From the NCBI GenBank assembly GCA_905181885.1, contig CAJIZI010000001.1, positions 372,001 to 436,000 of the forward strand: a stretch of 64,000 nucleotides of DNA, in the 5' to 3' direction. A program made the translations under genes and the position numbers. The stretch comes from an uncultured Gammaproteobacteria bacterium (GTDB lineage Bacteria > Pseudomonadota > Gammaproteobacteria > Nitrosococcales > Methylophagaceae). Shown here in pieces: positions 38,555-49,058 of this stretch (position 1 is its first letter; every line of letters starts with the position of its first letter). The notes beneath the pieces are model-generated. The model did no database searches and was not told the origin of the DNA. It worked only from the letters and a program-made list of their open reading frames with translations.

Positions 38555-40955
38555 ATGCTACGCCACCTTAAGTACATATCCGCTTTCTTTTTTATTGCTT
38601 CTTCCTTGGCTATCATCAGCTGCAGCTACTTTGTATTACGCTCTTACACCACAGCTAGCACCAGGGGAAACAATTAAAGAAACACAGCTACAAGTGCCCC
38701 TTAGGGTTTATAGTGCTGAGGGTCTTCTTTTGGCTGAATTTGGTGAAAAACGACGTATACCTGTCAAATACGATGACATCCCACCACGGCTTATTAATGC
38801 ATTTCTCGCTTCTGAAGATGACCGGTTTTTCGAACACCCGGGTGTAGATTATCAGGGCCTATTAAGGGCCACGTATAGTCTGATAGCTACAGGTGAAAAG
38901 GCTCAAGGTGGTAGCACTATTACTATGCAGTTAGCTCGGAATTTCTTTCTCAGCTCCGAAAAAACATATCTACGGAAACTAAAAGAAATCATTCTTGCTC
39001 TTCAGATAGAACGAGATCTCACCAAAAAAGAGATTTTAGCTCTTTATCTTAATAAAATTTATCTTGGCAAACGTGCCTATGGCATAGGTGCTGCCGCTAA
39101 GGTTTATTACGGAAAGTCATTAAAAGAACTAACTCTAGCTGAAATGGCTATGATTGCTGGCTTACCGAAGGCGCCTTCAAAATACAATCCTATTGCCGAC
39201 CCTAAACGAGCCCAACAGCGAAGAAATTACGTATTACGTCGCATGTCCGAAGTCGGTTACATCACCTCTCAAACTTATAACAGTGCTATGCAAATGCCTG
39301 TTACTGCACGCTATCACAGCCGAGAAATTGAAGTTTACGCACCTTACGTTGCAGAAATAATCCGTACTGAACTGACTGAAAAATTTGGAGGTTCAGCATA
39401 TAGCATGGGCCTTAGTGTATATACTACTATTCAAGCCCATCACCAACAATCCGCTAATAGTGCATTGCAATCTGCATTAATCAATTATGATAAGCGTCAT
39501 GGTTACCGTGGTCCTATAGGGCACATTGATCTACCGCAGTGAATTAACAACTGAATCCCTAGAACTGTTGCTCTCTGAAACTAACAGCATTGGTCCACTT
39601 CACCCCAGTCGTGGTCATTAGCACACAAGAAAAAATAGCCAATATTTATATAAAAGGAAGAGGATTAACAAGCATAAGTATCAAAGACTTACTTTGGGCG
39701 AGAAAACAGCTCACTACTAATGCTATGGGAAAAAAGCCTTCCAAAGTAGAAGACGTTTTTATCGCAGGTGACATCATACGCCTGTATCAAGATACATTAG
39801 GTCAGTGGCGACTAACACAGCTCCCAGAAGTGGAAGGCGCACTAATTGCTCTTTCCCCAGACAATGGGGCCATCACAGCTTTAAATGGTGGGTTTGACTA
39901 CTACAACAGTAAATTCAACCGTGTCACACAGTCACGCCGTCAGCCAGGCTCTGGCTTCAAACCCTTTATTTATTCAGCAGCCCTTGAAAGGGGTTATACC
40001 CCAGCCACTCTCATTAATGATGCACCAGTCGTATTTGATGATCCAGGCCTTGAAAATGCTTGGCGTCCTTCAAATTATAGTGGGAAAGTTTTTTGGTCCA
40101 ACGCGACTGCGCGTTGCATTAACCAACTCACGAAACTTAGTCTCCATCAGGCTACTTAGAGATATCGGCCCTACTTATGCTATAAATTACGCCTCTCGCT
40201 TTGGCTTTGACGCTACGCAAATGCCTCGAGATTTATCCTTAGCACTGGGGAGCGGTAGTGCCTCACCTTGGGATATGGCTCGCGCCTACGCATCCATAGC
40301 CAACGGTGGTTACCGTATAGAGCCTTTCCTGATTCAGCGTATTGAAGATATTAATGGCAATATCCTTATGGAGGCTTCGCCCGCAACAGTCTGTGTTACC
40401 TGCTCGACAAATCCTATAACAACTACTGCTGCTGTTGAGATACTACCTAACGTTATACCTGCAAAGCGAATTATTACATCACAAAATGCCTACATAATGA
40501 ATAGTCTTTTAAGAGACGTCGTGCGCTATGGAACTGGAAGAAAAGCAATGGCAATGGGCCGCAATGATCTTGCTGGTAAAACAGGCACAACCAACAATCA
40601 AGTTGATGCTTGGTTTAATGGGTTTTCACCAAAGCTCGTGGCCATAAGCTGGGTGGGCTTTGACTCGCCACGCTCTTTAGGTCGACATGAAACAGGAGGC
40701 AGAGCTGCTTTACCCATGTGGATAAACTTTATGCAGAAAGCCTTGTTAGGCCAGCCTGAAGCGCGCCTAAAGAAACCTCTCGGAATGGTAACAGTAAAAA
40801 TAGACCGCAAAACTGGCCTTCTTGCAAGGCCAGGTACTCCAAAGGCAGTATCTGAAACTTTCCGTAGTGAATATGTACCCAATGAATATAGCTCAACGTA
40901 CAGCACAAAAAACAAACCGAGTGAAAAATCCGAGCCCCTTATTGATATATTCTAA
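38555..40955 (+). pseudogene. mrcA: Penicillin-binding protein 1A with four frameshifts
   Basis: Homology runs from MLRHLKYISAFF (38555) to SEPLIDIF, 798 residues after removing four single-base insertions: near 38616-38621, near 39537, in the C run 39603-39606 and in the T run 40089-40094. Inside the pieces every key motif is intact: transglycosylase EDDRFFEHPG and GGSTITMQLARN, transpeptidase SGFK in QPGSGFKPF, and KTGTTNN. PBP1A polymerises and crosslinks murein. It is divergent from aroK, the classic mrcA border of the pilMNOPQ-aroKB locus, but the pil genes are gone. Confidence 0.85.
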
Positions 40956-41078
40956 AGTTATTATTGTACAAACACTTCGCTCGCTGGCCTATGCACAACT
41001 CCTTGCCCCAGAATAACGCCCATACCACTTAAAACTGTCACAGGCTTTTGCGCTCAGACTTACAACATCTATAAGCAA

Positions 41079-41108
41079 AAAAGCCCCTGCTACAAGGCAG
41101 AGGCTTTT
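41079..41108. terminator. Bidirectional terminator between mrcA and rpmE
   Basis: A 12-base-pair stem with one mismatch (AAAAGCCCCTGC with GCAGAGGCTTTT) and a 6-base loop. Six A on its left give a T-run for rpmE (minus strand), and TTTT in the right arm serves mrcA. Confidence 0.85.
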
Positions 41109-41191
41109 AAATAATTAGTGGCATGTACACATCGGTACGTCCTCAATCATTAATATTCTTAAACAAACTTAGATAGGAGTGTCTGGCTAAT

Positions 41192-41392
41192 TTATTTTCC
41201 ATATTTCTGACGGAATTTATCAACTCTGCCAGCCGTATCAAGCATTTTTTGTTTGCCTGTGTAAAACGGGTGACATTCTGAACAGACATCTAAAGTTAAT
41301 GCTGTTGCACGTGTTGAACGAGTTTTGAAAGTATTACCGCAGCTGCAGCTCACATCAATCTCATTATATTCTGGGTGGATATCGGCTTTCAT
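41192..41392 (-). CDS. rpmE: 50S ribosomal protein L31, zinc form
   Basis: 66 residues. Zinc ligands Cys16, Cys18, Cys37 and Cys40 are all present (VSCSCGN and [12 protein letters not shown]), so this is the zinc-containing primary L31, not the zinc-free YkgM type. It is a single gene with its own terminator. Confidence 0.97.
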   Translation of the reverse strand: MKADIHPEYNEIDVSCSCGNTFKTRSTRATALTLDVCSECHPFYTGKQKMLDTAGRVDKFRQKYGK

Positions 41393-41514
41393 CTCTTCAC
41401 TCGTTTCTTATTTCACTAATAATTTGCCCAAAATTTAGTCTAAGGGCTACCATGGCTGAATGATTCTACTCATCTATCTAATCAACAGCAAATTTATTTA
41501 GACCACAATAAATA

Positions 41515-42096
41515 CTATCCTGGCTTTTCTGCTAACAACCATGCCTGATTTCGCATACCCCACGCATGATTTCCTAACAGCGCCTCTTCCCGATAAACGC
41601 GCATCATCATCTTTGGAAACAAACTGAGCAACTCATTATCAGCTAATAAATAATCTGGATTACTTGGTCCCCTTTTATCCACTTTATGTACACAATAAGT
41701 CTGATAAAGTAATAAGCCCCCCGGATTGATCGCTGCAAAGAGTGCAGGACATAACCCACGATCTAAAAACCCACTCACAACTAACACGTCGACACTGTTC
41801 ACTTCCGGGGGCTCTGCAACCACATCCCTCACGGCTGCCTCAAGTTCTAATCCATTTGCAGTAGCCATTGCCTCCAACTTTTTAATAGCCACGGGTGATA
41901 TATCCCATGCTTTAACTTTTAATCCTTTGTCGGCCAAAAATAAGGCATTACCACCTAGGCCACATGCTAAATCTAAAGCCACTCCATCTGGTGGCAATAA
42001 ATAATGATTATTCTGTAGGACTTCCGCAACATTAGCCTCACCATCACACTCCTGATATATCTGGTCCCATTTTTTTTGTATCATCTTAATAATCAA
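41515..42096 (-). CDS. Class I SAM-dependent methyltransferase
   Basis: 193 residues. The SAM-binding motif I is ALDLACGLGGNALFLA (about residues 40-55), followed by KVKAWDISPVAIKKLE and VLVVSGFLDRGL, resembling the TehB/tellurite-resistance type small methyltransferases. The substrate is unknown. The gene begins directly at the end of trkH (adjacent bases) and closes the miaB-to-trkH run on the minus strand. The first ATG in MIIKMIQKKWDQIYQE is taken; the second ATG, five codons later, is equally possible. Confidence 0.8.
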   Translation of the reverse strand: MIIKMIQKKWDQIYQECDGEANVAEVLQNNHYLLPPDGVALDLACGLGGNALFLADKGLKVKAWDISPVAIKKLEAMATANGLELEAAVRDVVAEPPEVNSVDVLVVSGFLDRGLCPALFAAINPGGLLLYQTYCVHKVDKRGPSNPDYLLADNELLSLFPKMMMRVYREEALLGNHAWGMRNQAWLLAEKPG

Positions 42097-43551
42097 TTAT
42101 CGCCTCCAAAATGCGGGGGTCAGCACAACTAATAATGTAAATATTTCGAGCCGACCCAGAAGCATAGCCATACAAAGCACCCATTTTGATGTTGAGTTGA
42201 TACTACTGTAGTTTTCTCCAACTTCTCCTAGCCCAGGACCCAAATTATTCAAGCATGCCGTCACAGCTGAAAAGGAAGTCACAATATCCAGGCCGGTCGA
42301 CATCAGCAACAAATGCATAAAGCTAAAGCTAAAAACATACAGAGCAAAAAAGCCCCAAACTGCACCTACAACTTTCGAAGACATAGCTTTATTATTAACT
42401 TTGATCGCGATAATCGCATTTGGGTGAATCAAACGTATAACCTCACGATAACCCTGTTTGAACAAAAGCATTACCCTAATTACCTTCATACCACCGCCTG
42501 TTGAACCAGCACAACCGCCAATATAGCTTGCCATCAATAATAAAATGGGTAAAAATCCTGGCCATAAATAATAGTCAGTTGTTGTAAAACCAGCTGTAGT
42601 ACCAATTGATACCGCTTGAAAAATCCCGTGGTGTATCGCAGCCCAGGGTTCATCAAAAGTTCGGGTAAAGAATAAATAAGCCGCGGTGACCAAGGAGATA
42701 ACTACTAAAACAAGGATATACGTCCTCAGCTCTGAGTCTCCCCAGTAATGGCTAATTGAACGATGCCTCCATGCTAAGAAATGTAAAGAAAAATTCATCC
42801 CGGCGAGTAACATAAAGAATACTGCAACCATTTCAATAGTCGCGCTATTAAAATAGCCAATGCTCTCACTATGGGTCGAAAACCCACCGATTGCTACTGT
42901 CGAAAAGCTATGACCTATTGCATCAAACCAGCTCATCCCCGCCAAATAATATGATATAGCACACAATACAGTCAGCGTTAAATATATATACCACAACGCT
43001 TTTGCAGTTTCAGTGATCCGAGGTGTTAGCTTTGAGTCTTTCATCGGACCCGGCGTTTCGGCACGGTATAACTGCATACCACCGACACCCAATAATGGCA
43101 AAATTGCTACAGCCAGCACAACGATCCCCATACCACCAAGCCATTGCAAAAACTGGCGGTAAAACAAAACTGCTTTCGGTAAATCATCCAAGTTTGTTAA
43201 TACTGTCGCCCCAGTTGTAGTTAAACCTGATACTGACTCAAAGACGGCATCAGTGAACGACATCTCTGGTACCTGAGTGAGAAAGAAAGGTACTGCACCA
43301 GATAGGCTAAGCGTCACCCAAAACATAACAACTACCAAGAAGCCGTCCCTGACCTTTAATTCTTTACGGTGCTGCCTTACAGGAAACCAAAAAATAAACC
43401 CAATTGCTAGCAATAAAATAAAAGCATATACGAATGCTTGCGTAGAGCCGTCTTGATAAAACAACGAGACTGCAATCGGAGGTAAAAGGGATAAACTGAA
43501 AAGGCCTAATAAAATGCCCAAAATACGTTGTATAGTTAGAAACTGCATCAA
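42097..43551 (-). CDS. trkH: Trk potassium uptake protein TrkH
   Basis: 484 residues, about ten membrane helices arranged as four M-P-M repeats. Selectivity-filter regions are SGLTTTGATVL, TVAIGGFSTHS, GTTAGFTTTDY and ACLNNLGPGLG. It forms the K+ channel of the Trk system and works with the cytosolic NAD-binding TrkA, which is not in this window. It overlaps lnt by 4 bases, an unusual attachment to the lnt operon but clear from the spacing. Confidence 0.95.
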   Translation of the reverse strand: MMQFLTIQRILGILLGLFSLSLLPPIAVSLFYQDGSTQAFVYAFILLLAIGFIFWFPVRQHRKELKVRDGFLVVVMFWVTLSLSGAVPFFLTQVPEMSFTDAVFESVSGLTTTGATVLTNLDDLPKAVLFYRQFLQWLGGMGIVVLAVAILPLLGVGGMQLYRAETPGPMKDSKLTPRITETAKALWYIYLTLTVLCAISYYLAGMSWFDAIGHSFSTVAIGGFSTHSESIGYFNSATIEMVAVFFMLLAGMNFSLHFLAWRHRSISHYWGDSELRTYILVLVVISLVTAAYLFFTRTFDEPWAAIHHGIFQAVSIGTTAGFTTTDYYLWPGFLPILLLMASYIGGCAGSTGGGMKVIRVMLLFKQGYREVIRLIHPNAIIAIKVNNKAMSSKVVGAVWGFFALYVFSFSFMHLLLMSTGLDIVTSFSAVTACLNNLGPGLGEVGENYSSINSTSKWVLCMAMLLGRLEIFTLLVVLTPAFWRR

Positions 43552-45065
43552 CCGGCCTGCTTATTTAAATCATTTTTTCGATAATACGCCCACACTAACA
43601 ACATGAACAGCGCTAAAATCAATAATGGCCAATGATTCCATTGAACATAAAAGGTCATGCCCTGCCGAGGCCCTACTTTACCATTTAAAACTGCGAGCTC
43701 AAATTGTGCTGTTGTTGCCTGTAACTTACCTCGATAATCAATCAACGCAGAAATACCATTCGTCGTTGCTCTGATTACGGGCCTACCAGTTTCTAAAGCC
43801 CTATTTTGGGAAATCTGTAAATGCTGATGTGGTGCAAATGAGTCGCCATACCAAGCATTATTTGTTGCATTAACCAGTATGCTAGCCTCAGGCACCGTAT
43901 CTAAAACTTCACTAGAAAATGCATCTTCATAGCATACTGAAATGCCTATTTTTTGACCCGCGGCCGATAGCAAAACCTGGTCATCCTTACCAGGATAAAA
44001 AGATGACATTGGTAAATCAAAAAATGTAATTAATCCCCGTAGCCATTCGAAAGGTACATAATCTCCGAATGGAACCAAGTGACGCTTATGATAAAAACCT
44101 ACCTCAGTCCCGAGTGACATCATTCCATTGTAATAACGAATGCCATCATCATCATAAAGTGGTAACCCTAATAAAATATCCGTGTTATTTTTACGTGCTG
44201 CCGCCCCTAAAGGATCAAAAAAAGCAGTTTTAGCTTGATGATAAAAAACAGTTGCCGCATTCTCAGGCCAAACAATAAGATCACTTTTCCATTGTTCTTC
44301 TGTTTTTGTTTGATATAAAAACAGTGTTTTTAATACCTGCTCACTATCCCACTTTATATTCTGCGGCACATTACCTTGAATCACACTAACTGATATGGGA
44401 GGGTCACTTTCATAAGTCCATTCAACCGTATTTAAAACAGCCCCACCTGCCCAAATAATAGCTATAACTAGTAAAGACTTTATTTCTTTAGATTGCCAAA
44501 AACTAGCTAATAATCCTGCCGACACCGCCGCAATCAAAGACACGCCTAACGCACCCACCACCGGAGTATAACCACTTAATGGCCCCTCAATTTGGCTGAC
44601 ACCAAGCTCTAGCCACGGGAATCCAGTTAGAAACCAGCCTTTAAACCATTCGAAAAAAAGCCAAGCTAAAGGCAACAATAGTACGTAATCAATTGCCGTA
44701 AAATTTCTTTCAGCCGTTATTTTTTTTATACCCCAGCCAAGGGATGCAAGATAAAGCGCAAAGAAAGCGACAAAGAGAATAGTTAGCAAGCTTGCCAGCA
44801 GCATACTAGCTTGCCCAAACTCATGAATTGCAACATACACCCATGAAACGCCGACACCAAATAAGCCTAGGCCAAATAAGAAGCCGCGTATTGCAGCCTG
44901 CTTTCCATCAATACCTTGCCAAGTTAAAAATAGCAGCGAAACACTCAGCAACGCAATAGGGTAGTAATGGAAAGGTGCAAAGGCTAATGGCATTGCTGCA
45001 CCTGCTAGCAATGCAATCGTGTTCCCAGCCCGGTTTGACCAAGCCGTAACATCTAACATTGTCAC
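43548..45065 (-). CDS. lnt: Apolipoprotein N-acyltransferase
   Basis: 505 residues. Six or so N-terminal membrane helices (about 1-215) and a periplasmic nitrilase-like domain with the catalytic triad: Glu in VWPENAATVF, Lys in HKRHLVPFGDY and Cys in ISVCYEDAF. A last helix anchors the C-terminus. It adds the third acyl chain to lipoproteins, needed for Lol sorting. It overlaps corC by 4 bases. Confidence 0.97.
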   Translation of the reverse strand: MTMLDVTAWSNRAGNTIALLAGAAMPLAFAPFHYYPIALLSVSLLFLTWQGIDGKQAAIRGFLFGLGLFGVGVSWVYVAIHEFGQASMLLASLLTILFVAFFALYLASLGWGIKKITAERNFTAIDYVLLLPLAWLFFEWFKGWFLTGFPWLELGVSQIEGPLSGYTPVVGALGVSLIAAVSAGLLASFWQSKEIKSLLVIAIIWAGGAVLNTVEWTYESDPPISVSVIQGNVPQNIKWDSEQVLKTLFLYQTKTEEQWKSDLIVWPENAATVFYHQAKTAFFDPLGAAARKNNTDILLGLPLYDDDGIRYYNGMMSLGTEVGFYHKRHLVPFGDYVPFEWLRGLITFFDLPMSSFYPGKDDQVLLSAAGQKIGISVCYEDAFSSEVLDTVPEASILVNATNNAWYGDSFAPHQHLQISQNRALETGRPVIRATTNGISALIDYRGKLQATTAQFELAVLNGKVGPRQGMTFYVQWNHWPLLILALFMLLVWAYYRKNDLNKQAG

Positions 45066-45928
45066 TCTTTGATATCGCTCAACTGTTCAGAACTGGCTAA
45101 TACTTTCATTTCAAGCAAGTGCACTCTTCGGTTATCCGCCCTAACAACCCTAAATTCAAACTGGCCTATAATTACTTTCTCACCCCGTTCAGGTAGATGA
45201 CCAAACTGATTTACGACATAACCGCCTACAGTGTCAAAATCCTCATCACTCCATTTCGTTTGAAAACGCTCATTAAACTCATCCAGCTCTGCTAGTGCCT
45301 TTATGGCATAGGTCATCTCATCACGTTGTAAGATAGGCACGTCATTATCAATATCGTGCTCATCTTCTATTTCACCAACAATCTGTTCAAGCACGTGTTC
45401 TATAGTCACCATTCCCGCGACCCCACCGTATTCATCTACGACAATAGCCATATGATTTCGGTGTCCACGGAACTCACCCAGCAACACATTTAAACGCTTA
45501 CTTTCTGGAATAAATACCGCAGGTCTCAATAACTCACGAATATCAAACTGAAATTCACCGGCAGATACCACCATGGAGAGGACATCTTTAACTAGCAAAA
45601 TACCAATAACATCATCACGATCATCATCAATAACAGGAAAACGTGAATGTGCAGTTTCGGTGATTAATTTCAAAATATCTTTTGCTGGTGCGTCGCGCGA
45701 TACCATAACAACTTGCGAGCGAGGAATCATAATATCGCGGGCTTGCATTTGAGCCACATTCAAAGCACCCTCTACAATAGCAAGAGCATCGGCATCTATA
45801 ATGTGTCGTTCAGATGCAGAGCGAACTAATTCTACTAATTGTTCTTGATCTTGTGGCTCTATAAATAATTTACTTAGTCGCTTCTGCCAAGATAAAATCT
45901 TCGAGCCGCTTTGCTGTCCCTCACTCAT
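45062..45928 (-). CDS. corC: CorC/YbeX CBS-domain protein
   Basis: 288 residues. Two CBS domains (about 65-190: ARDIMIPRSQVVMV, HSRFPVIDDDRDDVIGIL, HMAIVVDEYGGVAG) are followed by a CorC_HlyC domain ending with VRRVHLLEM-like sequence. No membrane segments. Linked to Mg2+/Co2+ efflux and ribosome-related functions in E. coli. Middle of the phoH-ybeY-corC-lnt operon with 4-base overlaps on both sides. Confidence 0.95.
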   Translation of the reverse strand: MSEGQQSGSKILSWQKRLSKLFIEPQDQEQLVELVRSASERHIIDADALAIVEGALNVAQMQARDIMIPRSQVVMVSRDAPAKDILKLITETAHSRFPVIDDDRDDVIGILLVKDVLSMVVSAGEFQFDIRELLRPAVFIPESKRLNVLLGEFRGHRNHMAIVVDEYGGVAGMVTIEHVLEQIVGEIEDEHDIDNDVPILQRDEMTYAIKALAELDEFNERFQTKWSDEDFDTVGGYVVNQFGHLPERGEKVIIGQFEFRVVRADNRRVHLLEMKVLASSEQLSDIKE

Positions 45929-46389
45929 AACTCAGCACCTTGTTCTTGGTATGGGTCACTAATTGTCAACAAATCTAATATGTCGATTTCCAATGCTTCC
46001 ATCTCTTTTGCTTGTTCGTCTTTTATATGATCATAACCCAATAAGTGCAAACATCCATGTATAACCATATGCGCCCAATGATGCTCCACAGCTTTCGCTT
46101 GTGCTTTGGCTTCTCTCTCAACTACGGGCACACAAATTACTAAATCACCTAACAGTCGTGGCTCAAGCTCAACCGATGTATTAAAGGGAAACGACAGCAC
46201 ATTTGTTGGTCCTTTTTTACCTCTATAAGTTAAGTTTAAATCAGCACTCTCATTTTCACCAACTAAACGAATGCTTAACTCGCAATCTTCTGCTACTTCT
46301 TTTAAGGCTAGCCCTACCCATGACTGTATCGACTGTGTAGATGGCACCAAGCCAGAATAAGCTTGTTGAATATCGACCGTCACAGCCAT
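45925..46389 (-). CDS. ybeY: Endoribonuclease YbeY (16S rRNA maturation)
   Basis: 154 residues. The zinc site HGCLHLLGYDH with three histidines (about residues 113-123) is complete, preceded by TNVLSFPF and LGDLVICVP. YbeY processes the 3' end of 16S rRNA and takes part in ribosome quality control. It overlaps corC by 4 bases and phoH by one base. Confidence 0.97.
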   Translation of the reverse strand: MAVTVDIQQAYSGLVPSTQSIQSWVGLALKEVAEDCELSIRLVGENESADLNLTYRGKKGPTNVLSFPFNTSVELEPRLLGDLVICVPVVEREAKAQAKAVEHHWAHMVIHGCLHLLGYDHIKDEQAKEMEALEIDILDLLTISDPYQEQGAEL

Positions 46390-47363
46390 TAACTTTTTTC
46401 TCCTGCCTGCTCATAAGCTATAATTACTTTTTGAACTAAAGAGTGCCGTACTACATCTTTAGCTTGGAAAAATGTAAAGCCAATTCCTTCAACACCATCA
46501 AGCACTTCTATCGCATCTCTTAAACCTGACTTTTTAGAAGTGGGCAAATCTACTTGAGTGATATCCCCAGTAATAACTGCTGTTGAGTTATACCCTAAAC
46601 GCGTCAGAAACATTTTCATCTGTTCGACAGTGGTATTTTGTGCTTCATCCAAGATAATGAAGGATTCATTAAGTGTCCGGCCGCGCATATAAGCTAGAGG
46701 GGCGACTTCAATGACATTGCGTTCAATTAGTTTTGCGACTCGCTCAAAACCAAGCATTTCATATAAAGCGTCATAAAGGGGTCTTAGGTAAGGGTCAACC
46801 TTCTGAGTCAGATCACCTGGTAAAAAGCCTAAATTCTCTCCAGCTTCAACAGCTGGCCGAACAAGTACGATACGTCGTGCAAAATCACGCTCTAGAGCTT
46901 CAACAGCACATGCAACGGCAAGGTAGGTTTTACCCGTACCCGCTGGACCAATGCCAAAGTTAATATCGTGAGTCATAACTCGCCGCAAGTATGCTTGTTG
47001 ATTATCACCACGTGCTTTTACTAAGCCACGCTTAGTTTTAATAATGATTTCTTCTGATGATTTTTGTGTCACCGTTTCTGTACCACCTACTTCCCGAATC
47101 GCTAGATGAACTTGCTCTGGTGCAAGAACAGACTGCGATGTTTCCGCATATAATTCGTTAATGACTGCTTGAGCAACTGCCAGAAAACCTACCGGACCTA
47201 TAATTTGAAACTTAGAACCTCTGTTATTCACTTCAATACCAAAACCACGCTCTAGCATCCTCAAGTGTTCGTCGAGATGGCCGCATAAATTAGCCAAACG
47301 CTCGTTATCGATAGGGCTTAATTCAAAATTGATAGTTTCTAATGAAGTTGATGGTGCACTCAC
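46389..47363 (-). CDS. ybeZ: PhoH-like ATPase YbeZ
   Basis: 324 residues. P-loop GPAGTGKTYLAVA (about residues 138-150), Walker B FIILDEAQNTT and GDITQVDLP. An N-terminal KH-like domain (residues about 1-90) is typical of the YbeZ/PhoH-L group, which works with YbeY in RNA processing. Operon order miaB-ybeZ-ybeY-corC-lnt is the gammaproteobacterial standard. The first gene of the overlapping set, 18 bases after miaB. Confidence 0.95.
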   Translation of the reverse strand: MSAPSTSLETINFELSPIDNERLANLCGHLDEHLRMLERGFGIEVNNRGSKFQIIGPVGFLAVAQAVINELYAETSQSVLAPEQVHLAIREVGGTETVTQKSSEEIIIKTKRGLVKARGDNQQAYLRRVMTHDINFGIGPAGTGKTYLAVACAVEALERDFARRIVLVRPAVEAGENLGFLPGDLTQKVDPYLRPLYDALYEMLGFERVAKLIERNVIEVAPLAYMRGRTLNESFIILDEAQNTTVEQMKMFLTRLGYNSTAVITGDITQVDLPTSKKSGLRDAIEVLDGVEGIGFTFFQAKDVVRHSLVQKVIIAYEQAGEKS

Positions 47364-47381
47364 AAATAGTTGTCCCTTAAA

Positions 47382-48722
47382 TTAAAGAATGACGCTGTCG
47401 GCCAATAACTTCCCACGCAATGAATTGCTGTACGCTTCGATAATGTAAACATCAACAAATTTACCAATTAATGCTTTATCACCTACAAAATTAACTACAC
47501 GGTTATTTTCCGTCCGGGCAGCTAATTCACCATCCTGCCGTTGGGCAACACGCTCAACCAAAACCCGCTGCGTCGAATCTAGCATCTTCTGACTATACTG
47601 GCTTTCTAACTCGCGTAAACGGTCTTGAACTATTTTTAATCGCTCTTTTTTTGTTTCTGCTTTTACTGAATCTACAAAAGCTGAGGCGGGTGTTCCTGGA
47701 CGGGCGCTATATATAAAACTGAAAGAATGATCAAATCCAATATCATTGATCAGGGTCATCGTGTCTTGAAAGTCAGATTCTTGTTCATCAGGAAAACCTA
47801 TAATAAAGTCACTCGACATACTTAGGTGTGGGCGCACTTCCATAAGCCGTTTAATTTTATCTTTATATTCATCTACAGTATGCCCACGCTTCATCATCGA
47901 CAAAATACGGTTTGAACCTGACTGTACCGGTAAATGCAAATGACTCACCAACTCCGGAACTTCAGCAAAAGCATCGATCAAACTATCAGAAAATTCAACT
48001 GGATGAGATGTCGTGAATCGAATACGATCAATGCCTTCAATCGCAGCGACATAGTGAATCAAGAGCGCTAAATCCGCCTGATCTTCCCCATCGATATCAC
48101 CTTGATACGCATTGACGTTTTGACCCAGTAAATTAACTTCACGGACACCTTGTAGTGCCAGACCCCGAATTTCAGTCAACACTTTATCAACAGGCCTACT
48201 AACTTCTTCACCCCGGGTATATGGCACCACACAGAAAGTGCAGTATTTACTACACCCCTCCATGATCGACACAAATGCGGTTGGTCCGTCAGATTTAGCC
48301 GCAGGCAAATTATCGAACTTTTCAATTTCAGGAAAAGAAATATCTATCCGCGGCTTACGGGTTTTATTCACATCATTAAGCATTGATGGCAAGCGATGTA
48401 GCGTTTGCGGACCAAAAATCAAGTCAACATATGGCGCACGGCGACGAATTGCATCACCTTCTTGACTAGCGACACAACCACCTACACCAATGACAAGGTT
48501 AGGCTTATCATCTTTCCATCGCTTCCATCGGCCAAGCTGATGAAACACTTTTTCTTGTGCTTTTTCACGAATAGAGCAGGTGTTGAGTAACAACACATCT
48601 GCCTCTTCAGCAACTTGTGTTATTTCAAGCTGATGAGATTCAGCTAGCACGTCAGCCATCTTGGATGAATCATACTCATTCATCTGGCAACCAAAGGTCT
48701 TTATATAAAGTTTACCGGTCAT
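47382..48722 (-). CDS. miaB: tRNA-2-methylthio-N6-isopentenyladenosine synthase MiaB
   Basis: 446 residues. N-terminal MTTase domain with the auxiliary-cluster cysteines ([25 protein letters not shown]), the radical SAM motif CSKYCTFC at about residue 156, and a C-terminal TRAM domain. It adds the methylthio group to ms2i6A37 of tRNAs. It heads the miaB-ybeZ-ybeY-corC-lnt run; the 267-base gap upstream should hold its promoter. Confidence 0.98.
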   Translation of the reverse strand: MTGKLYIKTFGCQMNEYDSSKMADVLAESHQLEITQVAEEADVLLLNTCSIREKAQEKVFHQLGRWKRWKDDKPNLVIGVGGCVASQEGDAIRRRAPYVDLIFGPQTLHRLPSMLNDVNKTRKPRIDISFPEIEKFDNLPAAKSDGPTAFVSIMEGCSKYCTFCVVPYTRGEEVSRPVDKVLTEIRGLALQGVREVNLLGQNVNAYQGDIDGEDQADLALLIHYVAAIEGIDRIRFTTSHPVEFSDSLIDAFAEVPELVSHLHLPVQSGSNRILSMMKRGHTVDEYKDKIKRLMEVRPHLSMSSDFIIGFPDEQESDFQDTMTLINDIGFDHSFSFIYSARPGTPASAFVDSVKAETKKERLKIVQDRLRELESQYSQKMLDSTQRVLVERVAQRQDGELAARTENNRVVNFVGDKALIGKFVDVYIIEAYSNSLRGKLLADSVIL

Positions 48723-48982
48723 AATTTAATCATAAAAAAGGGTGGGTTAGGTTACTCTTTTTAGTCTCCAAATTCAAAATAAGTGGTTGTTTTTGTTAAA
48801 AACACTCAACAAAGAGAAAATGACATCATTAATCATAAAAGGTCATAAATGGTTACCAGGGACAGCCTACCAACAAACACCAATATAAATAGTAGTCTTT
48901 ATTGAGTGACCCCACCTAATTTGATAGAAAACCGTTAACCATCTATTTGCGCAGTAATGCACAAAAGTATTGTCAAAAACCT

Positions 48983-49058
48983 AAAATCATCAAACTGCTA
49001 TCGGTGCCGAAATATGAGCCTGAGGCTCATAGTTGACTATTTCAAAATCATCAAACTG
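48983..49058. repeat. Short direct repeat at the end of thyA
   Basis: The 15-base word AAAATCATCAAACTG occurs at 48983-48997 and again at 49044-49058. The first copy contains the thyA stop codon and the second encodes part of the FDDFEI segment. Confidence 0.7.
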
